In this document: one piece after another, positions 15,377 through 23,043 of the stretch
Layout of the letters: every line of letters starts with the position of its first letter
Numbering within the stretch: the first letter of the stretch is position 1
Assembly: GCA_021157505.1 (NCBI GenBank)
Contig: JAGGWI010000060.1
Span: forward strand, 1 to 30,835
DNA from: Desulfuromusa sp.
GTDB taxonomy: Bacteria; Desulfobacterota; Desulfuromonadia; Desulfuromonadales; Geopsychrobacteraceae
Length of the DNA: 30,835 nt
Reading direction: 5' to 3'
Notes under the pieces: model-generated
What the model was told of the DNA's origin: nothing
The model's database searches: none
Seen by the model: the letters and a program-made list of their open reading frames with translations, nothing else
Program-made: the position numbers and the translations under genes

Positions 15377-16213
15377 TCAAAGAGTCGCAAAGGCCTCAAA
15401 GGTATGATAACCGCCAAGTAGCAGACTCACCCCGAGGAAGGTAAACAACAGGAACATAAACGCAATAATTGAAAAAATCGCCGCTCGGCGTCCACGCCAA
15501 CCGATGGTTAAGCGGCCATGTAATAAAGCCGCATACAGAAACCAGGTTATCAATGCCCAGGTTTCCTTGGGGTCCCAGCGCCAGTAAGATCCCCATGCGG
15601 TATTGGCCCAAAAAGCACCGCTGATAATCCCTAAAGTCATCAACGGAAAACCAACACTTAAACAGGTGTAATTGACTTTATCCAGAACATCCAGAGATGG
15701 AAGCAGCTGATAGATTCCGGTAAAGCGTTTGCTTTTAAGCATCCGGTTTTGAATCAGGTACATCACTCCAGCTCCAAAAGAAAGTGCAAAGGCAGCATTC
15801 CCCAAAAAAGCAAAGGTAATATGGACAGGGAAGAGCCAACTTTTCAGAAGCGGATTAAGGGGAACAACAATATCCGGGCTAAAAGCACTGCCAACCATCA
15901 ATAAAAAAGTAAACGGGGCGACAAAAGCCCCCATAACTGACAGATGAAAGCGCAGATCCAGCAGCAGAAAGAGGAGAACCAGGCACCAGGCAAAAAAGGA
16001 TAAAGATTCATGCAGACTGGTCACCGGAGTGGCCCCGGCAGCAGAATGGCGAACCGCAAAGCAGCTGGCATGCACCACCACCCCAACCAGTAACGCCCAG
16101 CGACCTATACGACCTGCTTGTGGCTGTTTACGGACCATAGCAAGCAGATAAAGAATGCTGGAGACCAGATAAATCAAGGTTGTAATGCTGAATAACAGGT
16201 TTATCGTTCCCAT
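15377..16213 (-). CDS. CcsA/CcmC-type cytochrome c assembly protein (HemX-like)
   Basis: This is a 278-residue inner-membrane protein with about eight hydrophobic segments. It carries the heme-handling tryptophan-rich motif WGSYWRWDPKETWALITW near residues 208-225. Flanking histidines typical of the family are present (VVHASCFAVRH, FPVHITFAF and LLHGRLTIGWRG). CcsA proteins present heme to apocytochrome c in system II; the shorter HemX relatives sit next to hemA and influence its level in Bacillus. Placement immediately upstream of hemA fits both readings, and sequence alone does not separate them. The ATG at 16213 has an AAGGGA ribosome-binding site. It is the first gene of the heme operon. 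Confidence 0.9.
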   Translation of the reverse strand: MGTINLLFSITTLIYLVSSILYLLAMVRKQPQAGRIGRWALLVGVVVHASCFAVRHSAAGATPVTSLHESLSFFAWCLVLLFLLLDLRFHLSVMGAFVAPFTFLLMVGSAFSPDIVVPLNPLLKSWLFPVHITFAFLGNAAFALSFGAGVMYLIQNRMLKSKRFTGIYQLLPSLDVLDKVNYTCLSVGFPLMTLGIISGAFWANTAWGSYWRWDPKETWALITWFLYAALLHGRLTIGWRGRRAAIFSIIAFMFLLFTFLGVSLLLGGYHTFEAFATL

Positions 16214-16255
16214 GACATCCCTTCTGGCAGTGCAGTTTGCATTTTTATGAATACT

Positions 16256-16302
16256 ATTATACTAAACCCTACCAAACTTATTGATTGTATTTTTCACAAT
16301 CA
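16256..16302 (-). promoter_or_regulatory. Candidate heme operon promoter with overlapping inverted repeat
   Basis: On the minus strand a perfect TATAAT -10 (16261-16256) lies about 43 bases upstream of the ccsA-like ATG. The -35 position at 17 bases spacing (TCAATA) is poor. A perfect 7-bp inverted repeat, TGATTGT/ACAATCA with a 7-base spacer (16282-16302), overlaps and extends upstream of that -35, a layout suited to an activator or repressor of heme and cytochrome c genes. Confidence 0.4.
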
Positions 16303-16330
16303 TTTCAGTCAACTATTTTCATTTTTTTCA

Positions 16331-16912
16331 TCAACAACGGCCGAAAAGTTCTGCCTCGACCAGTTCACATAACAGGTGTCCTGCAAACTGGGCCAGCTCC
16401 AATTGCTGTGGAGTAGAACTTGTAGCCAGATTGAGGCAGATATCGATATCATCACTCTGGAGTGGATCCTTCAGGCAATCGTAAGAGATTAAAGCAACCG
16501 CTTGTTCATTCTCAACAACTTCATCACGTAAGTTCATTAATGACACCGCCGTCGAGCCGTCATTGAGGAGAAGAAGAAGATGCTGAGGGGAGTTTAAAGC
16601 GCGATAATGACGCACCAAATGTTGCTCAAACTGCCCGGCTGCCGACATCCGACTATTCAAGACAGGGTCACTGCCAAGACATATCGCCGGCAGAACTGGT
16701 CGGTCAAAGTTAAGTCTGAACGCAAACTGGCTAGCCAATTGCTGTGCGATCAACTGCAACGAGCCATTCCCGGCAATCAACAGATGGCCCCCTTCGGTAA
16801 ACAGGGTGCCGAGCTGTTTAGCCAGCTGGATTAATTCATTATTCTGTTCACGACAAAATTTTTCAAGCAATTCAACCGTCTGACGACAGGTCGCAGCTAT
16901 TCGTTGATCCAT
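16331..16912 (-). CDS. SIS-domain protein related to GmhA/DiaA, lacking isomerase metal ligands
   Basis: This 193-residue single-domain SIS protein aligns with phosphoheptose isomerase GmhA: GGHLLIAGNGSLQLIAQQLA for the GmhA CGNGGSAADAQHFAAE segment, RPVLPAICLGSDP, and TSSTPQQLELAQFAGHLLCELVEAELFG at the C-terminus. The GmhA zinc ligands His61 and Glu65 correspond to Gln58 and Gln62 here, and the phosphate-binding STSGNS loop reads LLNDGST. Only the C-terminal His179 is kept. Isomerase activity is therefore unlikely; a structural or regulatory role like DiaA is possible. The start ATG at 16912 follows GGAG by 6 bases, better than the ATG at 16924. It is upstream of, and codirectional with, the heme operon. 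Confidence 0.82.
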   Translation of the reverse strand: MDQRIAATCRQTVELLEKFCREQNNELIQLAKQLGTLFTEGGHLLIAGNGSLQLIAQQLASQFAFRLNFDRPVLPAICLGSDPVLNSRMSAAGQFEQHLVRHYRALNSPQHLLLLLNDGSTAVSLMNLRDEVVENEQAVALISYDCLKDPLQSDDIDICLNLATSSTPQQLELAQFAGHLLCELVEAELFGRC

Positions 16913-16968
16913 TTTTATCTCCATAAAACACTGGAAGGGTAAAGTCCTGTGTCCTCCAACTTAAGATA

Positions 16969-16986
16969 TGATATGAAGCCATATCA
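16969..16986. promoter_or_regulatory. 18-bp palindrome between the SIS gene and trxA, candidate operator
   Basis: TGATATG and CATATCA (7-bp perfect arms, 4-base spacer AAGC) lie in the divergent intergenic region, 57 bases upstream of the SIS start. Related TGATATG half-sites occur just to the left (overlapping 16964-16970) and at 17058. The spacing suits a dimeric regulator. Confidence 0.35.
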
Positions 16987-17022
16987 CTACTGTCAAGTAA
17001 GACCAGATAAACCGATTACAAC

Positions 17023-17050
17023 TTGATTTTCCCAAAATTTTCTATATATT
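17023..17050 (+). promoter_or_regulatory. Candidate sigma-70 promoter of trxA
   Basis: TTGATT (17023-17028), a 16-base spacer and TATATT (17045-17050) are both close to consensus. This would give a leader of about 60 bases before the trxA ATG at 17120. Confidence 0.4.
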
Positions 17051-17119
17051 TGAAACTTGATATGTCTAAACGTATCTATATTACAGATTCTACTCATAAA
17101 TAAGAAAAAGGAGAAACTG

Positions 17120-17449
17120 ATGGCTAGCGACAAAGTTTTCGAATTCACCGATGCACAGTTTGATGCTGACGTTCTAAAATCTGATATCCCGGTTGTGGTT
17201 GACTTCTGGGCAACCTGGTGTGCTCCCTGTAAGGCGATTGCACCGATACTTGATAAGCTTGCTGACGAGTATGATGGCCGGATCAAGATTGGTAAAGTTA
17301 ATGTCGATGAAAACCCTGCGACACCTGGTCAATATGGTGTGCGTGGCATTCCAACCATGATTCTATTCAAAGATGGAGAAATTGTTGATCAACTGGTTGG
17401 TGCTGTACCAAAAAAACAAGTGGAAGCCTTGCTACAAAAAGCACTGTAA
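17120..17449 (+). CDS. trxA: Thioredoxin
   Basis: This 109-residue cytoplasmic thioredoxin reduces protein disulfides with electrons from thioredoxin reductase. The active site is W33-C34-A35-P36-C37, with Ala in place of the usual Gly (WCGPC); such variants are normal in some anaerobes. The buried Asp28 in VVDFWATW and the cis-proline in VRGIPTMILFKDG are present. The start is the ATG at 17120, 6 bases after AAGGAG; an upstream in-frame ATG at 17057 would add 21 residues overlapping promoter sequence and is rejected. The gene ends just before a strong hairpin shared with a convergent neighbour. Confidence 0.97.
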   Translation: MASDKVFEFTDAQFDADVLKSDIPVVVDFWATWCAPCKAIAPILDKLADEYDGRIKIGKVNVDENPATPGQYGVRGIPTMILFKDGEIVDQLVGAVPKKQVEALLQKAL

Positions 17450-17454
17450 CCCTC

Positions 17455-17492
17455 ACAACCAAACAGGCTCCATCAGGAGCCTGTTTGGTTGT
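17455..17492. terminator. Bidirectional hairpin terminator after trxA
   Basis: A perfect 17-bp inverted repeat (17455-17471 and 17476-17492, containing CAAACAGGCTCC and its complement) encloses the 4-base loop ATCA. It lies between trxA and the convergent DUF4124-like gene, whose stop codon touches its right end. The downstream T-tract on the plus side is modest. Confidence 0.8.
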
Positions 17493-18013
17493 TAATCTTT
17501 CATCTCATCCAACTTGGAAACGATTCTTGCCTTATCCTTATGCGAGATCTTTTGCCCGGCCATCTCTGTCAATAGCTGTTGTTTCCCCTCAAGAGCTTGT
17601 TGTTTCTGTTCATTCGCTTGTTTTATAATTTTCCGTGAATCATACCGCCAGTCCCGTTTCTCATCGTGTATCAGCTTCACTGCCTGGTGATGCTGCGTTA
17701 CTAATTGTTCAGCACGCGGCGACAGACTCTCAAGCCAATCTTTCCGTTGCTTCTGTTCATGCGCAGCACTACTCACTGTTCTCTGAAAATCAGCATCAGA
17801 CCCGGATGAAACTTTCTGCTCGGGGACATAATTCAGGTTATCGGGATCTTTTTCCTGGACTGTCCTGGTCCGCCCGAGACATTCAGCAGGAAGTGATTGC
17901 AAGTTATCGGTCAGATGCAATTGCCCCTGATTATCGCGACAGGAATAGATTTCAGCTTGTGCCGTTACACCTGAAAAAACCATAACTAACAGAATAGATA
18001 AAATTCTTTGCAT
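17492..18013 (-). CDS. Secreted/periplasmic DUF4124-like protein
   Basis: This 173-residue protein starts with a clear signal peptide (MQRILSILLVMVFSGVTAQA, predicted cleavage after AQA). The N-terminal EIYSCRDNQGQLHLTDNLQSLP segment resembles the DUF4124 domain ("Y.w.d..G..h.sd.p"), common in periplasmic proteins of unknown function. The rest (about residues 65-173) is charged and glutamine-rich and probably helical or coiled. The start ATG at 18013 sits 4 bases after GGAGG; an upstream in-frame start is rejected because it would bury the signal peptide. It is the last gene of the dapF cluster and shares a terminator with trxA. No catalytic function can be assigned. Confidence 0.75.
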   Translation of the reverse strand: MQRILSILLVMVFSGVTAQAEIYSCRDNQGQLHLTDNLQSLPAECLGRTRTVQEKDPDNLNYVPEQKVSSGSDADFQRTVSSAAHEQKQRKDWLESLSPRAEQLVTQHHQAVKLIHDEKRDWRYDSRKIIKQANEQKQQALEGKQQLLTEMAGQKISHKDKARIVSKLDEMKD

Positions 18014-18073
18014 AATTCCTCCTTCAAACTGAACGCTAACACTCTTGATCCGCCACCTGCCCACAGATCCAGG

Positions 18074-18523
18074 TTAAAAATTTCTCCGGCTGTCAAGCAA
18101 GATAGTTACCGGCCCATCATTAACCAGATCAACTGCCATATCTGCCCGGAACTGGCCGGTCTGAACCCTGACTCCCTGTTGCTTCAGCTGATCAACAAAA
18201 TATTCGCAGAGCGGCTCTGCCAGCTCCGGAGCTGCTGCCGCTGAGAACCCCGGTCGCCGACCTTTGCGACAATCTGCCAGCAAAGTAAACTGCGAAACAA
18301 CCAGCACCTCACCAGCACAATCGAGAACTGAAAGGTTCATTTTCTCTGAATCATCCTCAAAAATTCTCAGACCAGCCGTTTTTTCTGCCAGATATTCCGC
18401 CGATTTTTTGTCATCACCAACTTCAACACCCAACAGAACCAACAACCCTGAATCAATAGCGGCAATCCGTATACCATTGACAACCACCCCCGCACGGCTA
18501 ACCCGTTGAATGACTGCCCGCAT
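18074..18523 (-). CDS. dtd: D-aminoacyl-tRNA deacylase
   Basis: Dtd hydrolyses D-amino acids (and glycine) from mischarged tRNAs. The 149-residue protein starts MRAVIQRVSRAGVVV, the family signature. It has the catalytic SQFTLLADCRKGRRPGFSAAA segment (Thr80) and the Gly-cisPro chirality filter with NDGPVTILLDS near the C-terminus. The true start is the ATG at 18523, one base after the end of the upstream HAD gene, with AAGG upstream; the longer open frame to 18601 overlaps that gene and is rejected. The two genes are probably translationally coupled. Confidence 0.97.
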   Translation of the reverse strand: MRAVIQRVSRAGVVVNGIRIAAIDSGLLVLLGVEVGDDKKSAEYLAEKTAGLRIFEDDSEKMNLSVLDCAGEVLVVSQFTLLADCRKGRRPGFSAAAAPELAEPLCEYFVDQLKQQGVRVQTGQFRADMAVDLVNDGPVTILLDSRRNF

Positions 18524-18524
18524 T

Positions 18525-19175
18525 TCAGCCTTCCTCCAGCCATTGCTCCAGTAACCTGCCGATATCTGCCGACCGGGATAACTGTGCATCAAGATAGGCA
18601 CATTCCGGCACGGCTGACTCTCCCGCTCCCACCAGAACCGTTTTCATCCCAAACTGTTTAGCTGTGTGCAAATTTTGTAACTGATCCTCCACCATAATAC
18701 ACTGATCACCGGATAGTGCCAATTCCTCTAATACCCGCCGATAAGGATCAGGATTTGGCTTGGGTTGATAATCGGCAATCCGGATATCAAAAATATCAAC
18801 AAATAAACCATCCAGGCCAAGGGCCGTCACCACACGATCAACATGGCAACGCGACCCATTGGTGAACACATAGCTCGGCAACCTGAGATTAGTCAGTGTT
18901 TGCTGCAGCTCAATGTCAAGAGAGAGTCGACTTGCAACATCAACCGCATGCACATAATCAAGGTAGTCCTCGGGATCAATTCCATGATGACGTATCAACC
19001 CTTGCAAAGTCGCCCCATAATCTTCCCAATAACGCCGCCGTAAGCCATCCACAGCGGCCGAATCGATGGCGACAACCTCCTCCATATAGCGATTGATGCG
19101 GACATCAATTAAGGAGAAGAGATCTTTTTCCAGCGGATAGAGGGTATTATCCAGATCAAATAGCACCGCTTTCAT
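18525..19175 (-). CDS. HAD-superfamily hydrolase, pyrimidine 5'-nucleotidase-like
   Basis: This 216-residue HAD protein opens with LFDLDNTLYP (nucleophile Asp7 and acid/base Asp9). Motif II is VFTNGS, the motif III lysine is in YQPKPNPDPY, and motif IV is MVEDQLQNL. The DLDNTLYP motif and an all-helical cap (about residues 15-85) resemble SDT1/YjjG-type pyrimidine 5'-nucleotidases, which dephosphorylate UMP/CMP or damaged nucleotides. The exact substrate is not shown by the sequence. It lies 52 bases downstream of dapF and directly upstream of dtd in the same orientation. The ribosome-binding site is weak (GAGA). Confidence 0.85.
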   Translation of the reverse strand: MKAVLFDLDNTLYPLEKDLFSLIDVRINRYMEEVVAIDSAAVDGLRRRYWEDYGATLQGLIRHHGIDPEDYLDYVHAVDVASRLSLDIELQQTLTNLRLPSYVFTNGSRCHVDRVVTALGLDGLFVDIFDIRIADYQPKPNPDPYRRVLEELALSGDQCIMVEDQLQNLHTAKQFGMKTVLVGAGESAVPECAYLDAQLSRSADIGRLLEQWLEEG

Positions 19176-19227
19176 ATAGACATCTCTCTATGTTTATTCA
19201 GCCAGCTGATGATATTTTGTGAAGGTC

Positions 19228-20067
19228 TCATTTTGGATCAAATTCCCCATTAAAAACTTCCACAGCAGGGCCAGTCATCATCACCGGTCCATCTTCCAAC
19301 CATTCCAGTTCCAGGTCACCACCACGCAGATGATTGATGATTTTTCGTTCGCTGCGTCCAGTTAACACTCCAGCAACTACAACCGCGGAGGCTCCGGTAC
19401 CACAGGCAAATGTTTCACCAGACCCCCTCTCCCAGGTCCGCTGAATCACCTCGGTTGGACTGACAATCTGAACAAACTCAATATTAACACGATCAGGAAA
19501 CCAGGCATGAGTTTCAATCTGCGGACCAATTTCAGCGACCGGAAACGCTTTGACATCGGCAACAAAAATAACCGCATGGGGATTTCCCATCGAAACACAG
19601 GTCATCTCAAGCTGTCGGTTATTAATCTCTATCGGGATCGCAACCGCCCTTTCCGTTGCGGGACCAGAGATGGGAATCTCGCCCCGGGTCAAGCGCGGTT
19701 TACCCATATTGACCTGAACCTGCGTCACCAAGCCAGAAGGGTCAGCGAACATCACCAGTGGTAAAATACCGGCGGCAGTCTCCACCGTTATTTCCAGACG
19801 ATCAACCAGACCATGATCGTAAGCATATTTGGCAACACAACGGATCCCATTACCACACATCGCCCCCTCGCTGCCATCGAGGTTAAACATCTGCATCCGA
19901 ACATCGGCAACCGCAGATGGCAGAATCAGGATCAGTCCGTCCGCACCGATACCAAAACGGCGCTGACTGACCTGTTGAGCTAATTTGGCCGGATCAGCAA
20001 CGTTCTCTTCAAAACCATTTATATAGACATAGTCATTTCCTGCCCCATGCATTTTGGTAAATTTCAT
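19228..20067 (-). CDS. dapF: Diaminopimelate epimerase
   Basis: DapF interconverts LL- and meso-diaminopimelate for lysine and peptidoglycan synthesis without a cofactor. The 279-residue protein has both catalytic cysteines, C71 in AMCGNGIRCVAKY and C222 in ETFACGTGASAVV, plus the conserved MHGAGNDYVYIN start and the SMGNPHAVIFV segment. The ATG at 20067 follows GGAGGAACA, a strong ribosome-binding site. It heads a cluster with the HAD, dtd and DUF4124-like genes, with a candidate promoter at 20110-20139. Confidence 0.98.
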   Translation of the reverse strand: MKFTKMHGAGNDYVYINGFEENVADPAKLAQQVSQRRFGIGADGLILILPSAVADVRMQMFNLDGSEGAMCGNGIRCVAKYAYDHGLVDRLEITVETAAGILPLVMFADPSGLVTQVQVNMGKPRLTRGEIPISGPATERAVAIPIEINNRQLEMTCVSMGNPHAVIFVADVKAFPVAEIGPQIETHAWFPDRVNIEFVQIVSPTEVIQRTWERGSGETFACGTGASAVVVAGVLTGRSERKIINHLRGGDLELEWLEDGPVMMTGPAVEVFNGEFDPK

Positions 20068-20109
20068 TGTTCCTCCCGACCAGCGGTTGTTGTATATTCA
20101 CTCACAGCC

Positions 20110-20139
20110 ACTATAGTTCAGCCGAAGTTCTGGGCTCAA
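20110..20139 (-). promoter_or_regulatory. Candidate sigma-70 promoter of dapF
   Basis: On the minus strand TTGAGC (20139-20134), an 18-base spacer and TATAGT (20115-20110) precede the dapF ATG by about 40 bases. The -10 matches consensus at five of six positions. Confidence 0.35.
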
Positions 20140-20191
20140 CTCTTTCGTCCCGTACTTACATCTTTCTGCTCGAGATATTGGTAATACAGTT

Positions 20192-20806
20192 ATGTTACAG
20201 ATCATTCAAATAGATGCCAGTGAGATGGATAATTTTTCTTATCTGATCTATTGCCCGGAAACCCTCCAGGGAGCAGCGGTTGACCCATCGATGCGACCAG
20301 AGTTGATACTGGAGAAAGCAGCTATACTTGGGGTGAAATTGAGGTTACTGCTCAACACCCACGGTCATCAGGACCATACTGCGGGCAATGAGTTAATTCT
20401 TGAATCTACCGGTGCCAAGCTGGCTGCACATCCGGATGATCTGCCGAATTCCGATATTCCATTGACAGAAGGTTCAAAACTTGAATTGGGGAATGGTATA
20501 ATCGAGGTCATCCACACTCCGGGGCATACTCCAGGATCTGTTATTTTTAAAATCGACAAGCAGATCATCACCGGTGACACTCTATTCGTCGGCCGCTGTG
20601 GTCGTGCTGATTTACCGGGCAGCGATGTTGTTGCCCTCTATGAAAGTCTGCAACGGCTTAAAAAACTACCGGGGGAAACCAGAATTTATCCTGGTCATGA
20701 TTACGGTCCAACAGTGACATCAACAATCGGCTGGGAATTGGAAAATAATGACTATTTCAAATGCCCGAACCTTCAAAGCTTTACCAAGCTACGCTTGGAA
20801 ACCTGA
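20192..20806 (+). CDS. Metallo-beta-lactamase-fold hydrolase, glyoxalase II-like
   Basis: This 204-residue cytoplasmic protein binds two metals. It has H57-x-H59-x-D61-H62 in NTHGHQDHTAG, H112 in HTPGHTPGSV, D129 in ITGDTLF and H169 in YPGHDYG. The MDNFSYLIYCPETLQGAAVDP start and the FVGRCGRADLPGSD loop are typical of the short glyoxalase II-like group common in anaerobes. These hydrolyse thioesters or act on related sulfur compounds, but substrates are usually unproven. No strong ribosome-binding site precedes the ATG. It converges on the RDD gene with only 22 bases between stops. Confidence 0.9.
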   Translation: MLQIIQIDASEMDNFSYLIYCPETLQGAAVDPSMRPELILEKAAILGVKLRLLLNTHGHQDHTAGNELILESTGAKLAAHPDDLPNSDIPLTEGSKLELGNGIIEVIHTPGHTPGSVIFKIDKQIITGDTLFVGRCGRADLPGSDVVALYESLQRLKKLPGETRIYPGHDYGPTVTSTIGWELENNDYFKCPNLQSFTKLRLET

Positions 20807-20828
20807 CCGTTCCCTCTTTTTTAATTTT

Positions 20829-22274
20829 TCAGGAGCAATCCCGCAAATTGACAACCCGCGTTCCCGCCAAGCGGTCATTCCATCCGCGCCGTTCAGAATT
20901 GGACAGGACCATTAAATAGCCGAGTCCCGCAGACAGCAATTGCAGTAACCCGCCAACACTACGTAAAAAAGCCTGAGAAAAAAGCAAAGGCTCCCCTTCG
21001 GTTGTTTCGACCCGCAATCCGGTCAACATCTTTCCCGGGGTCTGCCCTACCAGAAAGTGAAACAGGGTAAAATACCCAAAAGCCAGGAAAAAAAGGACCA
21101 AAAAATAAGGGATAGAAAGATTAATCAAGGTTTCCAAAGATGGCAGCAACCGGGATTTTCCCGTGGACATAGCCGCTTCCGCAGCCACAACAAAACTCAT
21201 CCCGACAACTATCAGTAGAAGCAAATCACATAAGAAAGCTTTGACACATGATAATAATGATGGGGGGGAAATAGTGCCCGCAGCAGGCAGGTCATCACCA
21301 ACAACTGGGGTTTCAATACTCGTATCTGCCACAGCAAAAGGTACGGTCGTTGCAACGATGGCTTCACTCGCAGCAACAACCGAATTGGATTGTTCCGTTG
21401 GCTCGGGGGGAGATAAAGGGAGCTCATCCGGTTCAGAGATGTCACTTTCAGACAACTCATACACAATTGAAGCGTCACCTTCTTCCAAGAACGAATCAAC
21501 AGACTCTCTATCTGCGACAAAAAGGGAGGATTGTCCTTTTAAATTATTCAGACTATCTTCCGGAGCCCCCACAACAGGTGCAGACTCCGGTAAGTCAAAA
21601 GGGCGTTGGGGGTCCTCCTCAGACCCTGAATCCTCAGGTTCACCTGTTAAGTCCTCAGGTTCACTCGATAAATCCTCAGGTTCACTTGCTAAATCATCAG
21701 ATTCACTTGTGAAATCCAGTCCTTCATCACCTAAAGAGAGATCATCTTCGGTTGCAGAAACGCCTGTTTCAGCCTCCGGATCAAAGCCAAAATCATCTTC
21801 AAGATCAGCCTCACCACCCAGAAGATCAAAAGAAACATCATCAGAACCAGCCTCAATCTCAGCCTCCATCTCAGCCTCAGCCGGCCCCTTTGGCCCCTCA
21901 ATCGTTTCTTCGATATCCTCATCCTCTGGAGCCTCTTCAAACAACTCATCAAAAGAGAGATCATCATCCTCAGCACTGTCCCCCATAAAATCAAAACCGA
22001 AGTCATCACCATCGGTTCCAGCAGCTGTTGCCCCATCATCCGCAGCACTCACAGCTGTGGCGGCCACAGCTGCTCCGGTAGCAACTGATACAGCAGCATC
22101 CGCAGCCACACTGTCAAATTCATCTTCCTCAGTGACCCCGCTCGAACTCATCTGGCCAGGAAACAAAACACTCTTGATTCCAAATTTCTGCTTGAATTCT
22201 ACCAAATCTTTACCACATTTTTTACAGCTGTCGAGATGGTCAAAACTGTTGTAGCCACACTTGGGACATCTCAT
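20829..22274 (-). CDS. Zinc-ribbon, acidic-linker, RDD-domain membrane protein
   Basis: This 481-residue protein has three parts. Residues 1-21 form a zinc ribbon (C3, C6, C17, C20). About 45-320 is a strongly acidic, low-complexity linker rich in Asp, Glu and Ser, with an Ala/Val-rich insert near 55-80 and a four-unit 7-residue repeat of the LSSEPED type. About 335-478 is an RDD domain with hydrophobic segments, the GQTPGKMLTGLRV signature and a C-terminal GWNDRLAGTRVV. The first conserved RDD position reads Lys rather than Arg (CVKAFLCD). RDD domains are thought to act in membrane transport or anchoring. The ATG follows AAAGGA by 6 bases. It lies downstream of prmA and rsmE in the same direction; function is unknown. 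Confidence 0.85.
   Translation of the reverse strand: MRCPKCGYNSFDHLDSCKKCGKDLVEFKQKFGIKSVLFPGQMSSSGVTEEDEFDSVAADAAVSVATGAAVAATAVSAADDGATAAGTDGDDFGFDFMGDSAEDDDLSFDELFEEAPEDEDIEETIEGPKGPAEAEMEAEIEAGSDDVSFDLLGGEADLEDDFGFDPEAETGVSATEDDLSLGDEGLDFTSESDDLASEPEDLSSEPEDLTGEPEDSGSEEDPQRPFDLPESAPVVGAPEDSLNNLKGQSSLFVADRESVDSFLEEGDASIVYELSESDISEPDELPLSPPEPTEQSNSVVAASEAIVATTVPFAVADTSIETPVVGDDLPAAGTISPPSLLSCVKAFLCDLLLLIVVGMSFVVAAEAAMSTGKSRLLPSLETLINLSIPYFLVLFFLAFGYFTLFHFLVGQTPGKMLTGLRVETTEGEPLLFSQAFLRSVGGLLQLLSAGLGYLMVLSNSERRGWNDRLAGTRVVNLRDCS
21631..21714 (-). repeat. Four tandem 21-bp units encoding an acidic heptad
   Basis: Units at 21631, 21652, 21673 and 21694 share the TCCTCAGGTTCAC core on the plus strand and encode LTGEPED, LSSEPED, LASEPED and FTSESDD on the minus strand. 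The repeat lies in the acidic linker of the RDD protein. The in-frame unit length means copy number can change without a frameshift. Confidence 0.85.
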
Positions 22275-22303
22275 GATTTTTCCTTTCTTTTATACCCGGT
22301 TAT

Positions 22304-23038
22304 TCAACCATGCTGATCTGAAGCCAAATCTCCATAAAGATATTGTAAAATAGTCATTATCGCAAGCCCTGCTGTTTCAGTACGCAAAATCCTGGGACCA
22401 AGACTCACCGCTTGATAACCCTCAGCTCTGGCTTGATCTGCCTCTTGTTGACTGACACCGCCCTCGGGGCCAACCAATACCGCGATCCGTTGTGGTGGCA
22501 ATTGAGGCAACACCTCCCGCAGAGGGATCGTGCTCTCCTCCCAGAGTAACAGTTTCAAATCAGCCTTAACTGTCGATAAAACGTGGGGCAGTGAAGTGCC
22601 TGTCAATAACTGGGGCAGGTAGTACTGTCTGCTCTGTCTGGCCGCTTCCTGAATAATTTTTTGCCACCGTTCCAGCCGCTTCTGTTTTCGATCAGACTTT
22701 AACAGCCCGACACTCCGCTCCATCGGTGTCAGATAAAACTGATTGACACCAAGTTCGGTCCCTTTTTGCAGAATCAACTCCAGCTTATCACCCTTTGGCA
22801 ACCCCTGGATTAAAGTTAAAGAACAGGGTGGCGGAGGATAATTAACCACCTCCAGAAGCTCAACTTCTGAATTTTCTCTTAGAACCGATATGGCCAACTG
22901 ACCGACACCGTTAAACAGCTCGATTTTATCTCCCGGCTGTAAGCGCAATACGGTTTGTAAATGCCTTTTTAACTCTTTTGGTAAACAGATAATATCTCTG
23001 CTACACAATTTTGGTTCTGGTAAATAGAAACAACGCAT
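22304..23038 (-). CDS. rsmE: 16S rRNA (uracil1498-N3)-methyltransferase
   Basis: RsmE methylates U1498 of 16S rRNA using S-adenosylmethionine. The 244-residue SPOUT-family protein has an N-terminal PUA-like part (HLQTVLRLQPGDKIELFNG), then LIQGLPKGDKLELILQKGTELGV. The C-terminal trefoil knot shows LVGPEGGVSQQEADQA and LGPRILRTETAGLAIMTILQYLYGD. It begins 5 bases after the prmA stop with no clear ribosome-binding site, suggesting translational coupling; prmA-rsmE adjacency is common in bacteria. Confidence 0.97.
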   Translation of the reverse strand: MRCFYLPEPKLCSRDIICLPKELKRHLQTVLRLQPGDKIELFNGVGQLAISVLRENSEVELLEVVNYPPPPCSLTLIQGLPKGDKLELILQKGTELGVNQFYLTPMERSVGLLKSDRKQKRLERWQKIIQEAARQSRQYYLPQLLTGTSLPHVLSTVKADLKLLLWEESTIPLREVLPQLPPQRIAVLVGPEGGVSQQEADQARAEGYQAVSLGPRILRTETAGLAIMTILQYLYGDLASDQHG

Positions 23039-23043
23039 TTAGA

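Noticed and set aside
17057..17119. Longer thioredoxin start adding 21 residues
   Set aside because: The extra segment lies directly after a candidate promoter; the ATG at 17120 has a strong ribosome-binding site and gives the normal thioredoxin length.
18524..18601. Longer Dtd start adding 26 residues
   Set aside because: It overlaps the end of the HAD gene and precedes the invariant MRAVIQRVSRAG start of the family.
21163..22254. 363-residue plus-strand open frame, serine/lysine-rich
   Set aside because: It is the antisense of the acidic linker of the RDD protein; the low-complexity, biased codons keep the opposite frame open. It has no domain and no ribosome-binding site.
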